DNA of 64,000 bases from Pseudomonas viridiflava (lineage in GTDB: Bacteria > Pseudomonadota > Gammaproteobacteria > Pseudomonadales > Pseudomonadaceae). The notes under the pieces were generated by a model, which was not told the origin of the DNA, did not search any database, and was given only the letters and a program-made list of their open reading frames with translations. The stretch is from NCBI RefSeq assembly GCF_900601905.1, contig NZ_UWFA01000475.1, positions 62,001-126,000 of the forward strand, in the 5' to 3' direction. Shown here in pieces: positions 31,644 through 41,251 of this stretch (position 1 is its first letter; every line of letters begins with the position of its first letter). A program made the translations under genes and the position numbers.

Positions 31644-32570
31644 ATGGCGCTGCTCTATAAAGCTGATCCCGTGCGGGGGGAACAGTGGAAAGCACTGTTT
31701 GCCGAGCATGCCCCGGATATCGAGTGGCGGGCCTGGCCGGATATCGGCGACCCCAGGGACATCCAATACCTGGCCGCCTGGACGGCGCCGGATGATCTGC
31801 ACAGCGTGCTGCCCAATGTCGAGGTGGTGTTTGCGCTGTCGGCGGGCGTCGACCAACTGGACCTGGGCCGCTTGCCGCAAGCGCTGCCGGTGGTGCGTCT
31901 GCTGGACCCCGGGATAGGCAAAGGCATGTGCGAGTACGCGTGTTTTGCGGTACTGGGTTTGCATCGGGACATGCTGCGCTATCGTCAGCAGCAGCTTGAA
32001 AGTCGCTGGCAAGCGCATCCGCTGGTACCGGCCAGCAAGCGTCGAGTCGGGGTGATGGGGCTGGGATTGCAGGCGCAGCAGATTCTCGGCAGTTTGCAGC
32101 CTTTCGGTTTCGAGCTGTCTGGCTGGGCGCGCAGCGAACACCGGATCGAGGGGGTTGAGTGTCACGCGGGCGTTGAGCAGTTGCCGAGGTTTTTGAGCCA
32201 GTGCGACATCCTGATCTGTGTATTGCCTCTGACTGAGCAGACCACGGGGATTCTCGATCGCGAGCTGTTCGCGCAACTGCCCCGTGGCGCGGCCCTGGTG
32301 AACATGGGACGGGGTCGGCATCTGGTCGAGGAGGATCTGCTGCAGGCACTCGACAGCGGTCAGCTCAGCGCGGCGGTACTCGACGTGTTGCAGCACGAAC
32401 CGGCTGACCCGACGCACCCGTTCTGGCACCACCGGCAGATCCTGCTGACCCCGCACATCGCCGCCATGACCCAACCCGACAGCGCCTTCCCCGGCCTGCT
32501 GGAAAACATCCGCCGCCATCAGCGCGGTGAAAAAATGCTGGGCCAGGTGGATCGGGGGCAGGGGTATTAG
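31644..32570 (+). CDS. Glyoxylate/hydroxypyruvate reductase A-like D-2-hydroxyacid dehydrogenase
   Basis: 308 residues. It has a 2-hydroxyacid dehydrogenase fold with cofactor motif VGVMGLGLQAQQI (GxGxxxQ, near 134-146) and SGWARSEH after the second strand, which suggests NADP preference. Catalytic motifs are LVNMGRGRHLVEEDLL (Arg), DVLQHEPAD (Glu) and LLTPHIAAMT (His). The substrate loop SAGVDQLD is typical of GhrA. It would reduce glyoxylate or hydroxypyruvate in the cytoplasm. It is divergent from the aminotransferase gene (282-base gap) and apparently monocistronic. Confidence 0.85.
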   Translation: MALLYKADPVRGEQWKALFAEHAPDIEWRAWPDIGDPRDIQYLAAWTAPDDLHSVLPNVEVVFALSAGVDQLDLGRLPQALPVVRLLDPGIGKGMCEYACFAVLGLHRDMLRYRQQQLESRWQAHPLVPASKRRVGVMGLGLQAQQILGSLQPFGFELSGWARSEHRIEGVECHAGVEQLPRFLSQCDILICVLPLTEQTTGILDRELFAQLPRGAALVNMGRGRHLVEEDLLQALDSGQLSAAVLDVLQHEPADPTHPFWHHRQILLTPHIAAMTQPDSAFPGLLENIRRHQRGEKMLGQVDRGQGY

Positions 32571-32954
32571 ATTCGGGAGTCGCCATATGACGGGCGCGAT
32601 GGTCGTGTCTGCGGCAAACCTGTGGGAGCGAATTCATTCGCGAAAGCGGTGGGACAAACGATGAATCTCTATCGGCTGTACCGGCCCCTTCGCGAATGAA
32701 TTCGCTCCCACAGTTGGGCTGCGGAGTGTCAGGCAAATCGCATTCGTTGCCGTCTTAACCTCCGACAACTCGTACAGGTGCATGTGGAAAAACTCGAACC
32801 CTGTAGGAGCGAACTTGTTCGCGAGACGTCAGGTCGGGCGATGCATCACGCGCCTGGCACACTGCCTCGCCAACACGTTGGCTCCTACAGAGCCGGGCTG
32901 TGCCTGAAAACACAGAACCTGTAGGCGCTGCCGAAGGCTGCGAACAGCGGGCTA
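32571..32954. repeat. REP-rich convergent intergenic region
   Basis: 384 bases without a gene between two converging genes. It holds a palindrome at 32620-32713 (arms CTGTGGGAGCGAATTCATTC and complement), another at 32801-32890 (CTGTAGGAGCGAACTTGTTC with GTTGGCTCCTACAG), and a half element at about 32918-32945. The first is the same class as 28584-28677. Confidence 0.85.
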
Positions 32955-34412
32955 TCAAAGCCCGCCAATATGAAACGCCTTGACCTCCAGATACTCATCC
33001 AGCCCGTAGCTGGAGCCCTCGCGCCCCAGGCCGGATTGTTTGACCCCGCCAAATGGCGCGACTTCCATGGAGATGATCCCGGTGTTGAGGCCTACCATGC
33101 CGAACTCCAGGGCTTCGCCGAAACGCCATGAGCGGCGCAGGTCCTGGGTGAAGTAATAAGCCCCCAGCCCATACGGCGTGGCGTTGGCCAGCGCCAGCGC
33201 TTCAGCTTCATCGGTAAAGCGCATCAGCGGTGCGACCGGGCCGAAGGTTTCTTCGTTGGCCAGCAACATTCCGGCGTGGGTGTCGCCCAACACTGTCGGC
33301 TCGACAAACTGGTCGTTGCCACTCGGCAGGCTGCCGCACAGCAGGCTGGCACCCTGACTCAGGGCATCGTCGATATGCCGGGCCACTTTGTTCACCGCCG
33401 CCGTATTGATCAGCGGGCCGATGGTCACGCCACTGCCCAGGCCATTGCCGACCTTGAGCTTGCCGACTTCCTCCACCAGCCGTTGAGCGAAGCGCTCGTA
33501 GATGCCGTCCTGGACCAGAATCCGGTTGGCGCACACGCAGGTCTGCCCGGCGTTGCGGAATTTACTGAGCATGATCCCGGCCACCGCCTGCTCAAGGTCG
33601 GCATCGTCGAACACGATAAACGGCGCATTACCGCCCAGCTCCAGGCTCAGACGTTTGATGTGCTCGGCGCTCTGGCGCATCAACAAACGACCCACTGCCG
33701 TGGACCCCGTGAAGGAAATCTTGCGCACGGTCGGGTTGCCGGTCAGCTCTTCGCCGATCCCGGCGGGCATGCCGGTGATGACGTTGAACACCCCGGCCGG
33801 AATGCCCACGCGCTCGGCCAGCACCGCCAGCGCCAGTGCCGACAGCGGCGTCAAGTCCGAGGGTTTGACGATGATCGGGCAGCCCGCCGCCAGCGCCGGT
33901 GCGCATTTGCGGGAGATCATCGCATTGGGAAAATTCCAGGGCGTGATGGCTGCGCAGACACCCACCGGTTGCTTGAGGGTCAGCAGGCGCCGATCGGCAC
34001 TTGGCGCCGGCATGGTTTCGCCATGCACGCGGCGGGCTTCTTCGGCGAACCATTTGACGAAGCTTGCGCCGTAGCGAATCTCTCCCTTGGCTTCGTTCAA
34101 GGGTTTGCCCTGCTCGGAGGTCATGATCAGCGCCAAGTCGTCGACGTTGTCGAGCATGGCTTGATACCACTGTTCCAGCAGCAACGCGCGCTCGGCGGCC
34201 GGGCGTGCGCGCCAGGCGGGCCAGGCACGGTCGGCGGCTTCGATGGCACGTCGGGTTTCGCCGCCCTGCATGGCGGGCACCCGCGCCAGGCATTTGCCGC
34301 TGGCAGGGTCGAGAACGTCGAGGGTGGCGCCGTCGTCGGCAGCGATCCACTGGCCGTCGACATAAGCCAGTTCTGCCAGTAAACGCGGGTCTTTCAGCTG
34401 ATTCTTGAGCAT
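32955..34412 (-). CDS. Succinate-semialdehyde dehydrogenase-type aldehyde dehydrogenase (GabD-like)
   Basis: 485 residues. NAD(P) aldehyde dehydrogenase with AITPWNFPNAMISRKCAPAL, SFTGSTAVGRLL, catalytic Glu in LSLELGGNAPFIVFDD and catalytic Cys in FRNAGQTCVCANR. The wording NPTVRKISFTGST and APFGGVKQSGLGREGSSYGL is typical of GabD. It would oxidise succinate semialdehyde or glutarate semialdehyde to the diacid. It is the last gene of the long minus-strand catabolic run, 149 bases after the ArgE-like gene, so it may receive an aldehyde made by the upstream oxidases. ATG 34412. It could equally serve the GABA-type aminotransferase next door. Confidence 0.85.
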   Translation of the reverse strand: MLKNQLKDPRLLAELAYVDGQWIAADDGATLDVLDPASGKCLARVPAMQGGETRRAIEAADRAWPAWRARPAAERALLLEQWYQAMLDNVDDLALIMTSEQGKPLNEAKGEIRYGASFVKWFAEEARRVHGETMPAPSADRRLLTLKQPVGVCAAITPWNFPNAMISRKCAPALAAGCPIIVKPSDLTPLSALALAVLAERVGIPAGVFNVITGMPAGIGEELTGNPTVRKISFTGSTAVGRLLMRQSAEHIKRLSLELGGNAPFIVFDDADLEQAVAGIMLSKFRNAGQTCVCANRILVQDGIYERFAQRLVEEVGKLKVGNGLGSGVTIGPLINTAAVNKVARHIDDALSQGASLLCGSLPSGNDQFVEPTVLGDTHAGMLLANEETFGPVAPLMRFTDEAEALALANATPYGLGAYYFTQDLRRSWRFGEALEFGMVGLNTGIISMEVAPFGGVKQSGLGREGSSYGLDEYLEVKAFHIGGL

Positions 34413-34561
34413 GGTCTAATCCTGATCCGGGACAGCCTTCAGTCTATTGAGCCCGGCGCAGGCCATGATGCTGAAAGCGCCGGATCAACAGCGTCGGATG
34501 CCGAAAATCGTCAAGGGACGGCAGACTGCGCTGGCGCGTCTGGCGGTGTAAGAAGGGCTGC

Positions 34562-35719
34562 TCAGTGCACCAGCGAGCCGAGCAACCCGGCCAGAAATTT
34601 CTGGCCGGCGACCATCTGGCTGATTTCGATGAATTCATCCGGCTTGTGCGCCTGTTCAATGGAACCGGGGCCGCACACCACCACCGGAACGTTCAGGCGC
34701 TCGGCGAACAGTCCGCCTTCGGTGCCGTAGGAAACCTTCAGCTGGCGCGTGCCGCCGGGCGCAAAGGCCTGCAGCAAACGCACCGCCTCGACGCTGGGAT
34801 GGGTGTCCAGGCCAGGGTATTCATTAAGGGACTGGATCTCGATGTCAGCCACGGCCGAGACCTTGCGCGCCTCGCGGACGATGGCCTGGGCCTGCTCGCG
34901 CAGCTGGTCGAGAAACAATGCCGGATCGTCGCCGGTCAGGTTGCGCAGTTCGAAGTCCAGGGTGCACAGGTTCGGCACGATATTCAGCGCCTTGCCGCCG
35001 TCGATGCGGCCAACGTGCACGGTGCTGTAGGGGATGTCGTATTCGGCATCCCGAGCGCCATGCTCCTGCAATTGCTGCTGGCTGTGACGCAGCGAGGCGA
35101 TGAAATCGTTGGCCAGATGGATCGCGTTGACCGCCAGCGGGGCCAGCGAGGAATGCGCTTCCTGGCCCCGACAGAAGGTGCGGAACGAGCTTTTGCCTTT
35201 GTGGCCCAGGGCGAACTGCATGTTGGTGGGTTCGCCGACGATGCACAGAAACGGCCGCTGCGGCGCCAGATGCAGCACGTCCAGCAAGCGGCGCACGCCG
35301 ACGCAGCCGATCTCTTCATCGTGAGACAAAGCCAGTTGCAGCGGGCGGCTCAGGTTGCAGTCGGCGGCATCGAGCAGGCTGTCGATGGCCAGCGCGATAA
35401 AGCCCTTCATGTCGCAGCTGCCACGGCCGTAGATTCGCCCGTCTTTTTCCGTTGCTTGAAACGCGGGCATCGTCCAGGCCTGGCCTGCCACAGGCACCAC
35501 GTCCGTGTGGCCCGAAAGCAGAATGCCCGGCTGATCGGCCGGCCCGGTGCTGGCGAATAGATTGGCCTTGTGCCCGGTTTGATCCTTGACGATCAGCGCG
35601 TCGATGCCTTTGCTGGCCAGCAGGTCGCGCACGTAGTCGATGAGCGCCATGTTCGACTCCGATGAAACGGTGTCGAAGGCCAGCAGTCGGCTGAAGATTT
35701 CCCGGACACGCGGCTTCAT
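34562..35719 (-). CDS. M20 deacylase, acetylornithine deacetylase (ArgE)-like
   Basis: 385 residues. M20 metallopeptidase fold: GHTDVVPVAGQAW (first metal His-x-Asp), YGRGSCDMKGFIALA (bridging Asp), LSHDEEIGCVGVR (catalytic Glu pair), VGEPTNMQ, and the late His in CGPGSIEQAHKPDEFI. It hydrolyses an N-acyl amino acid, with N-acetylornithine the family model. ATG 35719 overlaps the stop of the FAD gene (ATGA), so it belongs to the opine-like operon and not to arginine synthesis. There it would free an amino acid from an N-acyl conjugate. Real substrate unknown. Confidence 0.85.
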   Translation of the reverse strand: MKPRVREIFSRLLAFDTVSSESNMALIDYVRDLLASKGIDALIVKDQTGHKANLFASTGPADQPGILLSGHTDVVPVAGQAWTMPAFQATEKDGRIYGRGSCDMKGFIALAIDSLLDAADCNLSRPLQLALSHDEEIGCVGVRRLLDVLHLAPQRPFLCIVGEPTNMQFALGHKGKSSFRTFCRGQEAHSSLAPLAVNAIHLANDFIASLRHSQQQLQEHGARDAEYDIPYSTVHVGRIDGGKALNIVPNLCTLDFELRNLTGDDPALFLDQLREQAQAIVREARKVSAVADIEIQSLNEYPGLDTHPSVEAVRLLQAFAPGGTRQLKVSYGTEGGLFAERLNVPVVVCGPGSIEQAHKPDEFIEISQMVAGQKFLAGLLGSLVH

Positions 35720-36870
35720 GAGGCTTTGCTCTGTTGAGTGCTGGCGCTGGCGAAGCGGCGGATGTCGAACGGCGCAATCGAGGTGCTGGTGCTGCCGGTG
35801 CTGAGCAGTTCGGCCATGACATCGCCGACCCCCGGGCCGAGCTGGAAGCCATGGCCGCAGAAGCCGAAGGCATAAAACAGCCCGTCGACCGTGCCGCTGC
35901 GGCCCATGATCGGCAGCGAGTCCGGCAGGTAGCCTTCGATGCCGCTCCAGACCCGGATGATATTCAGGTTGGCGGCCCCCGGCAGTAAACGGCGCATCTG
36001 CTGCAACTGATTGATGGTGCTGTGTGGCAGGACCGCGGCGCGTTTGTTGAGCATGTCCGGTTTGCTGCGCACGCCACCGCCGATGATGATGTTGCCGCGT
36101 GGGATCTGCCGGAAGTAGATCACCTCTTCGGCGATTTTGGTGTACACACCGATCACGGTTGGCAGGGCGTAGGGCACCGGTTCGGTGACTGCCATTTGCG
36201 GGCCAAACGTGTCCAGCGGTACCGGCTCGCCGAATTGCGCGGACAGCTTCTGGCCCCAGGCACCAGCGGTGATCAATAACTGATTGGCGCTGAACACCCG
36301 CCCGTCGGCGGTGGTGACTTCAAAATGATCGCCGACCTTTTCTACCTCGGTGACTTCAGTGCGTTCTTCAATGCGCGCGCCATGGCGGATCGCCGCGCGG
36401 GCGAAGGCGGGCGCGGCCAGGCGGGGGTTGGCGTGGCCGTCGTGGGGGGCGTAGGAGCCGCCTTTGACCACCGGGCCGAGGAATGGGAAGCGCTGATGAA
36501 TTTCCTTGCCGCTGTAGATCCGCAAATCCAGTTCCCGCGCCTCGGGGGCGGCGGCGTAGGCGTGCAGCTCGGCGATTTCCTCCTCGCGATAACACACGCG
36601 CATATGGCCGCTGGGCAGAAACTCCAGATCCTCGCCGATCAGCTCCGGCAGGCGTCGCCACAAGGCAAAGGAGCGGTTGGCCAGTTCCAGCTGGCCGAGA
36701 AAACGACCCTGGCGTCGCACGTTGCCGAAGTTAACGCCACTGGCGTACTGGCCGATCATGTCGCGTTCCAGCAGGGTCACCGACTGGCCACGCTGACGCA
36801 GGAAAAACGCCGTGGCCGAGCCCATGAAACCGCCGCCGATAATCAGTACATCGGATGTTTGCTGCTTCAT
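35716..36870 (-). CDS. FAD-dependent D-amino acid/opine oxidase beta-subunit-like (DadA/OoxB/HcnC family)
   Basis: 384 residues. The N-terminal FAD-binding motif VLIIGGGFMGSATAFFLRQR (8-27, GxGxxG) is followed by ERDMIGQYASGVNFGNVR; the C-terminus has FYAFGFCGHGFQLGPGVGDV, which holds FAD. In this family the subunit works with a second FAD/(2Fe-2S) subunit and a small ferredoxin-like one, oxidising amines, opines or glycine. All three are here, linked by ATGA overlaps on both sides. It feeds the ArgE-like deacylase. HcnC of hydrogen cyanide synthase is a relative, but the transporter context points to catabolism. Confidence 0.85.
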   Translation of the reverse strand: MKQQTSDVLIIGGGFMGSATAFFLRQRGQSVTLLERDMIGQYASGVNFGNVRRQGRFLGQLELANRSFALWRRLPELIGEDLEFLPSGHMRVCYREEEIAELHAYAAAPEARELDLRIYSGKEIHQRFPFLGPVVKGGSYAPHDGHANPRLAAPAFARAAIRHGARIEERTEVTEVEKVGDHFEVTTADGRVFSANQLLITAGAWGQKLSAQFGEPVPLDTFGPQMAVTEPVPYALPTVIGVYTKIAEEVIYFRQIPRGNIIIGGGVRSKPDMLNKRAAVLPHSTINQLQQMRRLLPGAANLNIIRVWSGIEGYLPDSLPIMGRSGTVDGLFYAFGFCGHGFQLGPGVGDVMAELLSTGSTSTSIAPFDIRRFASASTQQSKAS

Positions 36871-38243
36871 GACACCACCTCATCAGTGAGCATCGACAAC
36901 GGTTTGATCGGTGCCTGACCGCGCTGGCGGCCCACCAGTTCGACCGCCACTCCAGCCTCGGCGGCGATCACTTCAGCCCCGGCCTGGGAGCAATAACGCC
37001 CCTGGCAGCGACCCATGCCGACCCGGCTGAACGCCTTGGCGCGGTTGACTTCACAAGCGCCTTTTTCCCGGACCACGCCTCGCAGTTCACCGGCGCTGAT
37101 CATTTCGCAGCGGCAGACAATCGCTTCGTCCGGCAGGCTCTTGGCCTGTGCCGATGGCCATGGGAAGGCTTCCGCCAGCCCGACCCGGAAGCGGTCCATC
37201 ACTGCCAATTGCTGTTGCTGCGCGACCATTTGCGCGCTGTTGACCGGTAGGCCAAGGTCTTCAAGCAGCGCCTGCGCCACCAGCCGCCCGGCCTGTTCGG
37301 CGGCATCGGCACCGCGAATTTTTGCCCCGTCGCCTGCGGCATACACCCCTTTGACTGAGGTACGGCCTGCGGCGTCGACGTCCAGCAGCCATTGGCGGGA
37401 AACGCCGTCGAAGACCAGGCGACAACCGGCCAGATCGGCCAGCTGGGTTTCCGGGCGTAGGTGGTAACCCAGGGCAACCGCGTCACAATCCAGTTGTTGC
37501 GTGTTGCCTTTGCCATCCTTGAAACGCACGCCGCTGGCGCCGGTGTGTGGGTCGCCGAGCACTTGCAACGGCTCGACGCCCAGATGCACCGGCACTTTGG
37601 CGCTGTGCAACCTGGCGAGCAGTTTCATACCGTCGAACAGCACACCGGGGCGCGCCAGCAATTTGGGCATGGCCATGACGCGTTTGCTCAACGGCGAGGT
37701 GTCCAGCACGGCAGCGACTTCGGCACCGGCCTTCACGTATTGACTGGCGACCAGATACAGCAACGGACCACTGCCCATGAACACCACCCGGTGGCCGATG
37801 GACACCGACTGCGCCTTGAGGGCAATCTGCGCGCCGCCCAGGCTGTAGGTCCCGGCCAGTTGCCAGCCGTGAATCGGCATCAAGCGGTCGGTGGCGCCGG
37901 TGCAGAGGATCAGCGCGTCGTAGTCGAGCACCGAGTGCTGGCCCTGATGCACGCAGCACAATTGGCCCTGGCTGAGGTTCCACACCAGCGTGTCGGGGCG
38001 GTAATCGATGTGCTCGCGCAGGCGGTCGAAGCTCTGGTGCAGGGCGCGGGCCTTGTCTGCTTCGGTGCCGTACAGCGCCGGGTAATCGCGTTTGAAACCT
38101 TCGGGCTGGCGGCGATAGATCTGCCCGCCGTCGCGGCGGTTTTCGTCGATCAGGATCGGCTTGATCCCGGCCGCCAGCAACGTCTCGGCGCAGCGCGTGC
38201 CCGCAGGCCCCGCGCCGACGATGACTACCCGTGCAGTGGCCAT
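36867..38243 (-). CDS. FAD/NAD(P) oxidoreductase with C-terminal (2Fe-2S) domain (OoxA/HcnB family)
   Basis: 458 residues. N-terminal dinucleotide fold VVIVGAGPAGTRCAETLLAA (6-25), second nucleotide site near VVFMGSGPLLYLVASQ, and VKGVYAAGDGAKIRGADAAE. The C-terminal BFD-like cluster domain has cysteines in IVCRCEM and GMGRCQGRYCSQA. It is the large subunit of an opine/amine dehydrogenase complex that passes electrons to the respiratory chain at the membrane. Its start overlaps the small subunit by 19 bases, its stop overlaps the beta-subunit start. Confidence 0.87.
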   Translation of the reverse strand: MATARVVIVGAGPAGTRCAETLLAAGIKPILIDENRRDGGQIYRRQPEGFKRDYPALYGTEADKARALHQSFDRLREHIDYRPDTLVWNLSQGQLCCVHQGQHSVLDYDALILCTGATDRLMPIHGWQLAGTYSLGGAQIALKAQSVSIGHRVVFMGSGPLLYLVASQYVKAGAEVAAVLDTSPLSKRVMAMPKLLARPGVLFDGMKLLARLHSAKVPVHLGVEPLQVLGDPHTGASGVRFKDGKGNTQQLDCDAVALGYHLRPETQLADLAGCRLVFDGVSRQWLLDVDAAGRTSVKGVYAAGDGAKIRGADAAEQAGRLVAQALLEDLGLPVNSAQMVAQQQQLAVMDRFRVGLAEAFPWPSAQAKSLPDEAIVCRCEMISAGELRGVVREKGACEVNRAKAFSRVGMGRCQGRYCSQAGAEVIAAEAGVAVELVGRQRGQAPIKPLSMLTDEVVS

Positions 38244-38533
38244 ATAGCCTCCGGTTGTGTGGTGACAATGTCCAGCCCGTCACGGGCCTCACTGGAGCAG
38301 GCGCGCAGGCGTTCGCCCGAACGCGTCCAGACCCAGCAGTCCTGGCATGCGCCCATCAGGCAGAACCCGGCGCGTCGGCCTGGATCGAATTCCGACTGGC
38401 GCAGCGCTACGCCCTGAGTCAGCAGGGCGACCATCAAGGTGTCGCCCTGCAATGCCTGAATCGGCGCGCCATCCACCACCAGGCTGACAGTGGCCCGGTC
38501 GCGCTCGCCCAGCCTTACGAAACGCCCTTTCAT
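38225..38533 (-). CDS. Small (2Fe-2S)-binding subunit of opine-oxidase-like complex (HcnA/SoxA-N like)
   Basis: 102 residues. It resembles a plant-type ferredoxin-like domain: VDGAPIQALQGDTLMVALL, then the cluster cysteines in GFCLMGACQDCWV and the fourth in RLRACSS. Such proteins form the third subunit of HCN synthase and related opine or proline dehydrogenases. ATG 38533 overlaps the stop of the ABC ATPase gene (ATGA), tying transport to oxidation. Sequence similarity to HcnA is only general. Confidence 0.85.
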   Translation of the reverse strand: MKGRFVRLGERDRATVSLVVDGAPIQALQGDTLMVALLTQGVALRQSEFDPGRRAGFCLMGACQDCWVWTRSGERLRACSSEARDGLDIVTTQPEAIWPLHG

Positions 38534-40374
38534 GCGTAAGCTCCCACGGTCATGTCCTGCAGATCCTGTTGGTTTTGCCGCAGCTCATGGCTGTCCAGAT
38601 GGCAGAGCACCTGGCTGCCGCCAGCAATTTCCCGACGGCCCGGCGCGGTGCGGTTACACAGGCCTTCGACCCGTTGCGGGCAGCGGTTGAGAAAGGTGCA
38701 CAACGGCGTGCCGTGGCTCACCGCGCTGATCGGCGGCAACGTGCCGCACGTGCTGGTGCCACAGGTTTCCAGCCAGCCCTGACGCAGCTCGGGCACCGAA
38801 TGCACCAGCAGGTCGGTGTACGGGTGAAAAGGCGTGTGGCTGAACGACTCGCGGGCGCCTTCTTCGACTTTGTGACCGCTGTACATCACCACAATGTCGT
38901 CGCACAGGGCGCGCACCGTGGAAATGTCGTGGCTGATGAACAGGTACGAAACCCCCAATTCGCGACGCAGGTCGCCGAGCAGTTCGAGGATCGCCGCACC
39001 GACCACGGTATCCAGCGCCGAGGTGACTTCATCGCAGAGGATCAGGTCCGGTTTGGCGGCCAGTGCACGCGCCAGGTTGACCCGCTGCTTCTGCCCGCCG
39101 GACAACTCGTTCGGGCGGCGTTCGGCCAGGTCTCTGGGCAGGCGCACCAGATCAAGCAACTCGTCGATGCGGCTGCTTAATGCAGCTCCCTTGAGGTTGA
39201 AGTACATCTTCAGCGGACGGCTGAGAATGGTGCTGATGCTGTGCATGGGGTTGAGTGCGGTGTCGGCGTTCTGGAACACCATCTGGATACGCCGGAACTG
39301 ATCGTCGCTGCGCCCGGCCAGGTTCCCGGACAACGGCTTGCCGTCGAACTTCAGGCTGCCGCGCGCCGGGTCGAGCAGGCCCGCGACGACCCGCGCCAGG
39401 GTCGACTTGCCAGAGCCGGACTCGCCAATCACGCCAATCGCCTGGCCTCGGCGCACGGTCAGGTCGATGTCTTCGAGCACGCGAATCATCGGCATGCCGT
39501 TGAGGTCTTTGTTGCCGTAACCTGCGGACATGCCGCTGATGGTCAGCAGCGGTGCGTCCTGGGCGATGTCGCTGGCCGGGCGCAACGTCGCGTCGGGGCG
39601 TGCGGCAGCCAGCAGGCTGCGGGTGTAGGCATGGTCCGGGTTGTCGAGCAGGCTGGCGGTGCTGTTGTGCTCGACGATCTGCCCGCCCTTGAGTACCACG
39701 ATCTGGTCGGCCATTTGCGCCACTACCGCCAGGTCGTGGGACACATAGACTGCCGTCGCGCCGCGCTCGCGGACCACGCGCTTGAAGGCGCGCAGCACGT
39801 CAATCTGGGTGGTCACGTCCAGCGCCGTGGTTGGCTCGTCGAGGATCACCAGCAGTGGGTCGCTGATCAGCGCCATGGCCGCCATGACCCGCTGCAACTG
39901 CCCGCCCGAGACCTGATGCGGATAGCGCTCGCCGATCTGCTCCGGATTGGGCAGGGCAAGGTCGCGGAACAGCCCGACTGCTTTGGCTTCCAGGTCTGCG
40001 CGCTTGCCCAGGCCATGAATCAGCGCGCCTTCGATCACTTGATCGATCAGCCGCTTGGCCGGGTTGAACGCCGCTGCCGCGCTTTGCGCAATATACGACA
40101 CCCGATTGCCGCGCAGCCCCTGCAGCACTCGCTCCGGCAAATCGAGCATGTCGTGTTCGCCGATCTGCACGCTGCCCCCGGCCAGCCGACAGCCGCGGCG
40201 GGCGTAACCAAGCAGCGCCAGGGCAATAGTCGTCTTGCCTGAGCCGGATTCGCCGATCAGCGCCAGCACTTCACCTTTTTTCAGGGCGAAGCTGACGCTT
40301 TTGACGATCTCGATATCGCCGCTCTCGGCACTGGCAACCACGCGCAGGTCCTGGACTCGGATCAATTCACTCAT
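38530..40374 (-). CDS. ABC transporter ATPase with two fused nucleotide-binding domains (peptide/opine type)
   Basis: 614 residues. Domain 1 has Walker A GESGSGKTTIALALLG, signature VSGGQLQR and Walker B LLVILDEPTT; domain 2 has GESGSGKSTLARVVAG, LSGGQKQRVN and LILCDEVTSALD. This is a DppD-DppF-like fusion. A C-terminal oligopeptide/dipeptide transporter tail holds cysteines (LCTFLNRCPQRVEGLC) that may bind a Fe-S cluster, as in related ATPases. The start ATG 40374 was chosen over upstream codons in the permease gene; it begins just before the permease stop. It drives import of the substrate bound by the 42239-43876 protein. Confidence 0.92.
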   Translation of the reverse strand: MSELIRVQDLRVVASAESGDIEIVKSVSFALKKGEVLALIGESGSGKTTIALALLGYARRGCRLAGGSVQIGEHDMLDLPERVLQGLRGNRVSYIAQSAAAAFNPAKRLIDQVIEGALIHGLGKRADLEAKAVGLFRDLALPNPEQIGERYPHQVSGGQLQRVMAAMALISDPLLVILDEPTTALDVTTQIDVLRAFKRVVRERGATAVYVSHDLAVVAQMADQIVVLKGGQIVEHNSTASLLDNPDHAYTRSLLAAARPDATLRPASDIAQDAPLLTISGMSAGYGNKDLNGMPMIRVLEDIDLTVRRGQAIGVIGESGSGKSTLARVVAGLLDPARGSLKFDGKPLSGNLAGRSDDQFRRIQMVFQNADTALNPMHSISTILSRPLKMYFNLKGAALSSRIDELLDLVRLPRDLAERRPNELSGGQKQRVNLARALAAKPDLILCDEVTSALDTVVGAAILELLGDLRRELGVSYLFISHDISTVRALCDDIVVMYSGHKVEEGARESFSHTPFHPYTDLLVHSVPELRQGWLETCGTSTCGTLPPISAVSHGTPLCTFLNRCPQRVEGLCNRTAPGRREIAGGSQVLCHLDSHELRQNQQDLQDMTVGAYA

Positions 40375-40375
40375 C

Positions 40376-41251
40376 TCAATGCCCTCCGGAACGGCGGCTG
40401 CGGCGCGACGACAGCCTGTCGATGAACAGGTTGACGCCAATGGTCAGAGTGCCGATGGCCAGCGCGGGAATCACGATGGCGGGCGCGCCTTGGTTGAGGC
40501 CGCCGATGTTCTCGCGCACCAGCGAACCGAGGTCGGCGTCGGGCGGTTGCACGCCCAGGCCCAGAAAGCTCATGCCGCTGAGCAGCAGCACGATGAAGCC
40601 GAAGCGCAGGCCCAGGTCAGTCAGCACCGGGTTGAGCATGTTGGGCAGGATTTCCACGCAGGCGATGTACAGTCGGCGCTCGCCACGGGTGCGGGCCACT
40701 TGCACGTATTCCAGCGCTTCGATGTTGACCGCCAGGCTGCGTGCGATGCGGAACGCGCCGGGGGAGAAACTCAGCACTGCGGTGGTGATCAGCAGGGTGA
40801 CCGATGAGCCGAAGGCCGAGACCATGATCAGCGCGAGCATTTTGCTGGGGATCGAGATAAACGCGTCCATCAGGCGGCTGATCACTTCGTCCAGCCACTT
40901 GGGCACGACCACCGCGAGCAGCGCCAGGCTGGTGCCCAGGCCGCTGGCGAGGATCGCGGAAATCAGCGCCAGCCCGACAGTGAAGCGCGACCCGGCCAGC
41001 ACGCGGCTGAGCATGTCGCGGCCCAGGTAATCGGTGCCGAACGGGTAGGCGGCGGACAGGCTCTCAAAGACGTTATCGGAAACCACTTCGCCTACCGGAT
41101 GCGGCGCGAGCCAGGGGCCGAACAACGCCACCAGCAACCAGAAGACACACATGAATGCGCCCGCCAGCCCGAGCCAGGAGGTGCTGTGGGCAACCTTGCC
41201 CAGCGACAGGTCAGGGGAGGCAGGCGGCGATTTTACAATGAGGTTATTCAT
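40376..41251 (-). CDS. ABC transporter inner-membrane permease (DppC-like)
   Basis: 291 residues, with six predicted helices and an N-terminal tail. OppC_N segment GLAGAFMCVFWLLVALFGPW, then PFGTDYLGRDMLSRVLAGSR (DppC motif), and the EAA loop ALEYVQVARTRGERRLY. ATG 41251 overlaps the first permease stop (ATGA), so the two permeases are translated together. It forms the channel with the DppB-like partner. Confidence 0.92.
   Translation of the reverse strand: MNNLIVKSPPASPDLSLGKVAHSTSWLGLAGAFMCVFWLLVALFGPWLAPHPVGEVVSDNVFESLSAAYPFGTDYLGRDMLSRVLAGSRFTVGLALISAILASGLGTSLALLAVVVPKWLDEVISRLMDAFISIPSKMLALIMVSAFGSSVTLLITTAVLSFSPGAFRIARSLAVNIEALEYVQVARTRGERRLYIACVEILPNMLNPVLTDLGLRFGFIVLLLSGMSFLGLGVQPPDADLGSLVRENIGGLNQGAPAIVIPALAIGTLTIGVNLFIDRLSSRRSRRSGGH

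Noticed and set aside
31437..32519. A 360-codon minus-strand frame opposite the GhrA-like gene
   Set aside because: No domain seen; the plus-strand protein has cofactor and catalytic motifs.
35716..38533. hcnABC hydrogen cyanide synthase
   Set aside because: Subunit order and sizes are similar, but the genes are fused by overlaps to an ABC importer and a deacylase, the small subunit resembles HcnA only loosely, and an opine/amine oxidase fits better.
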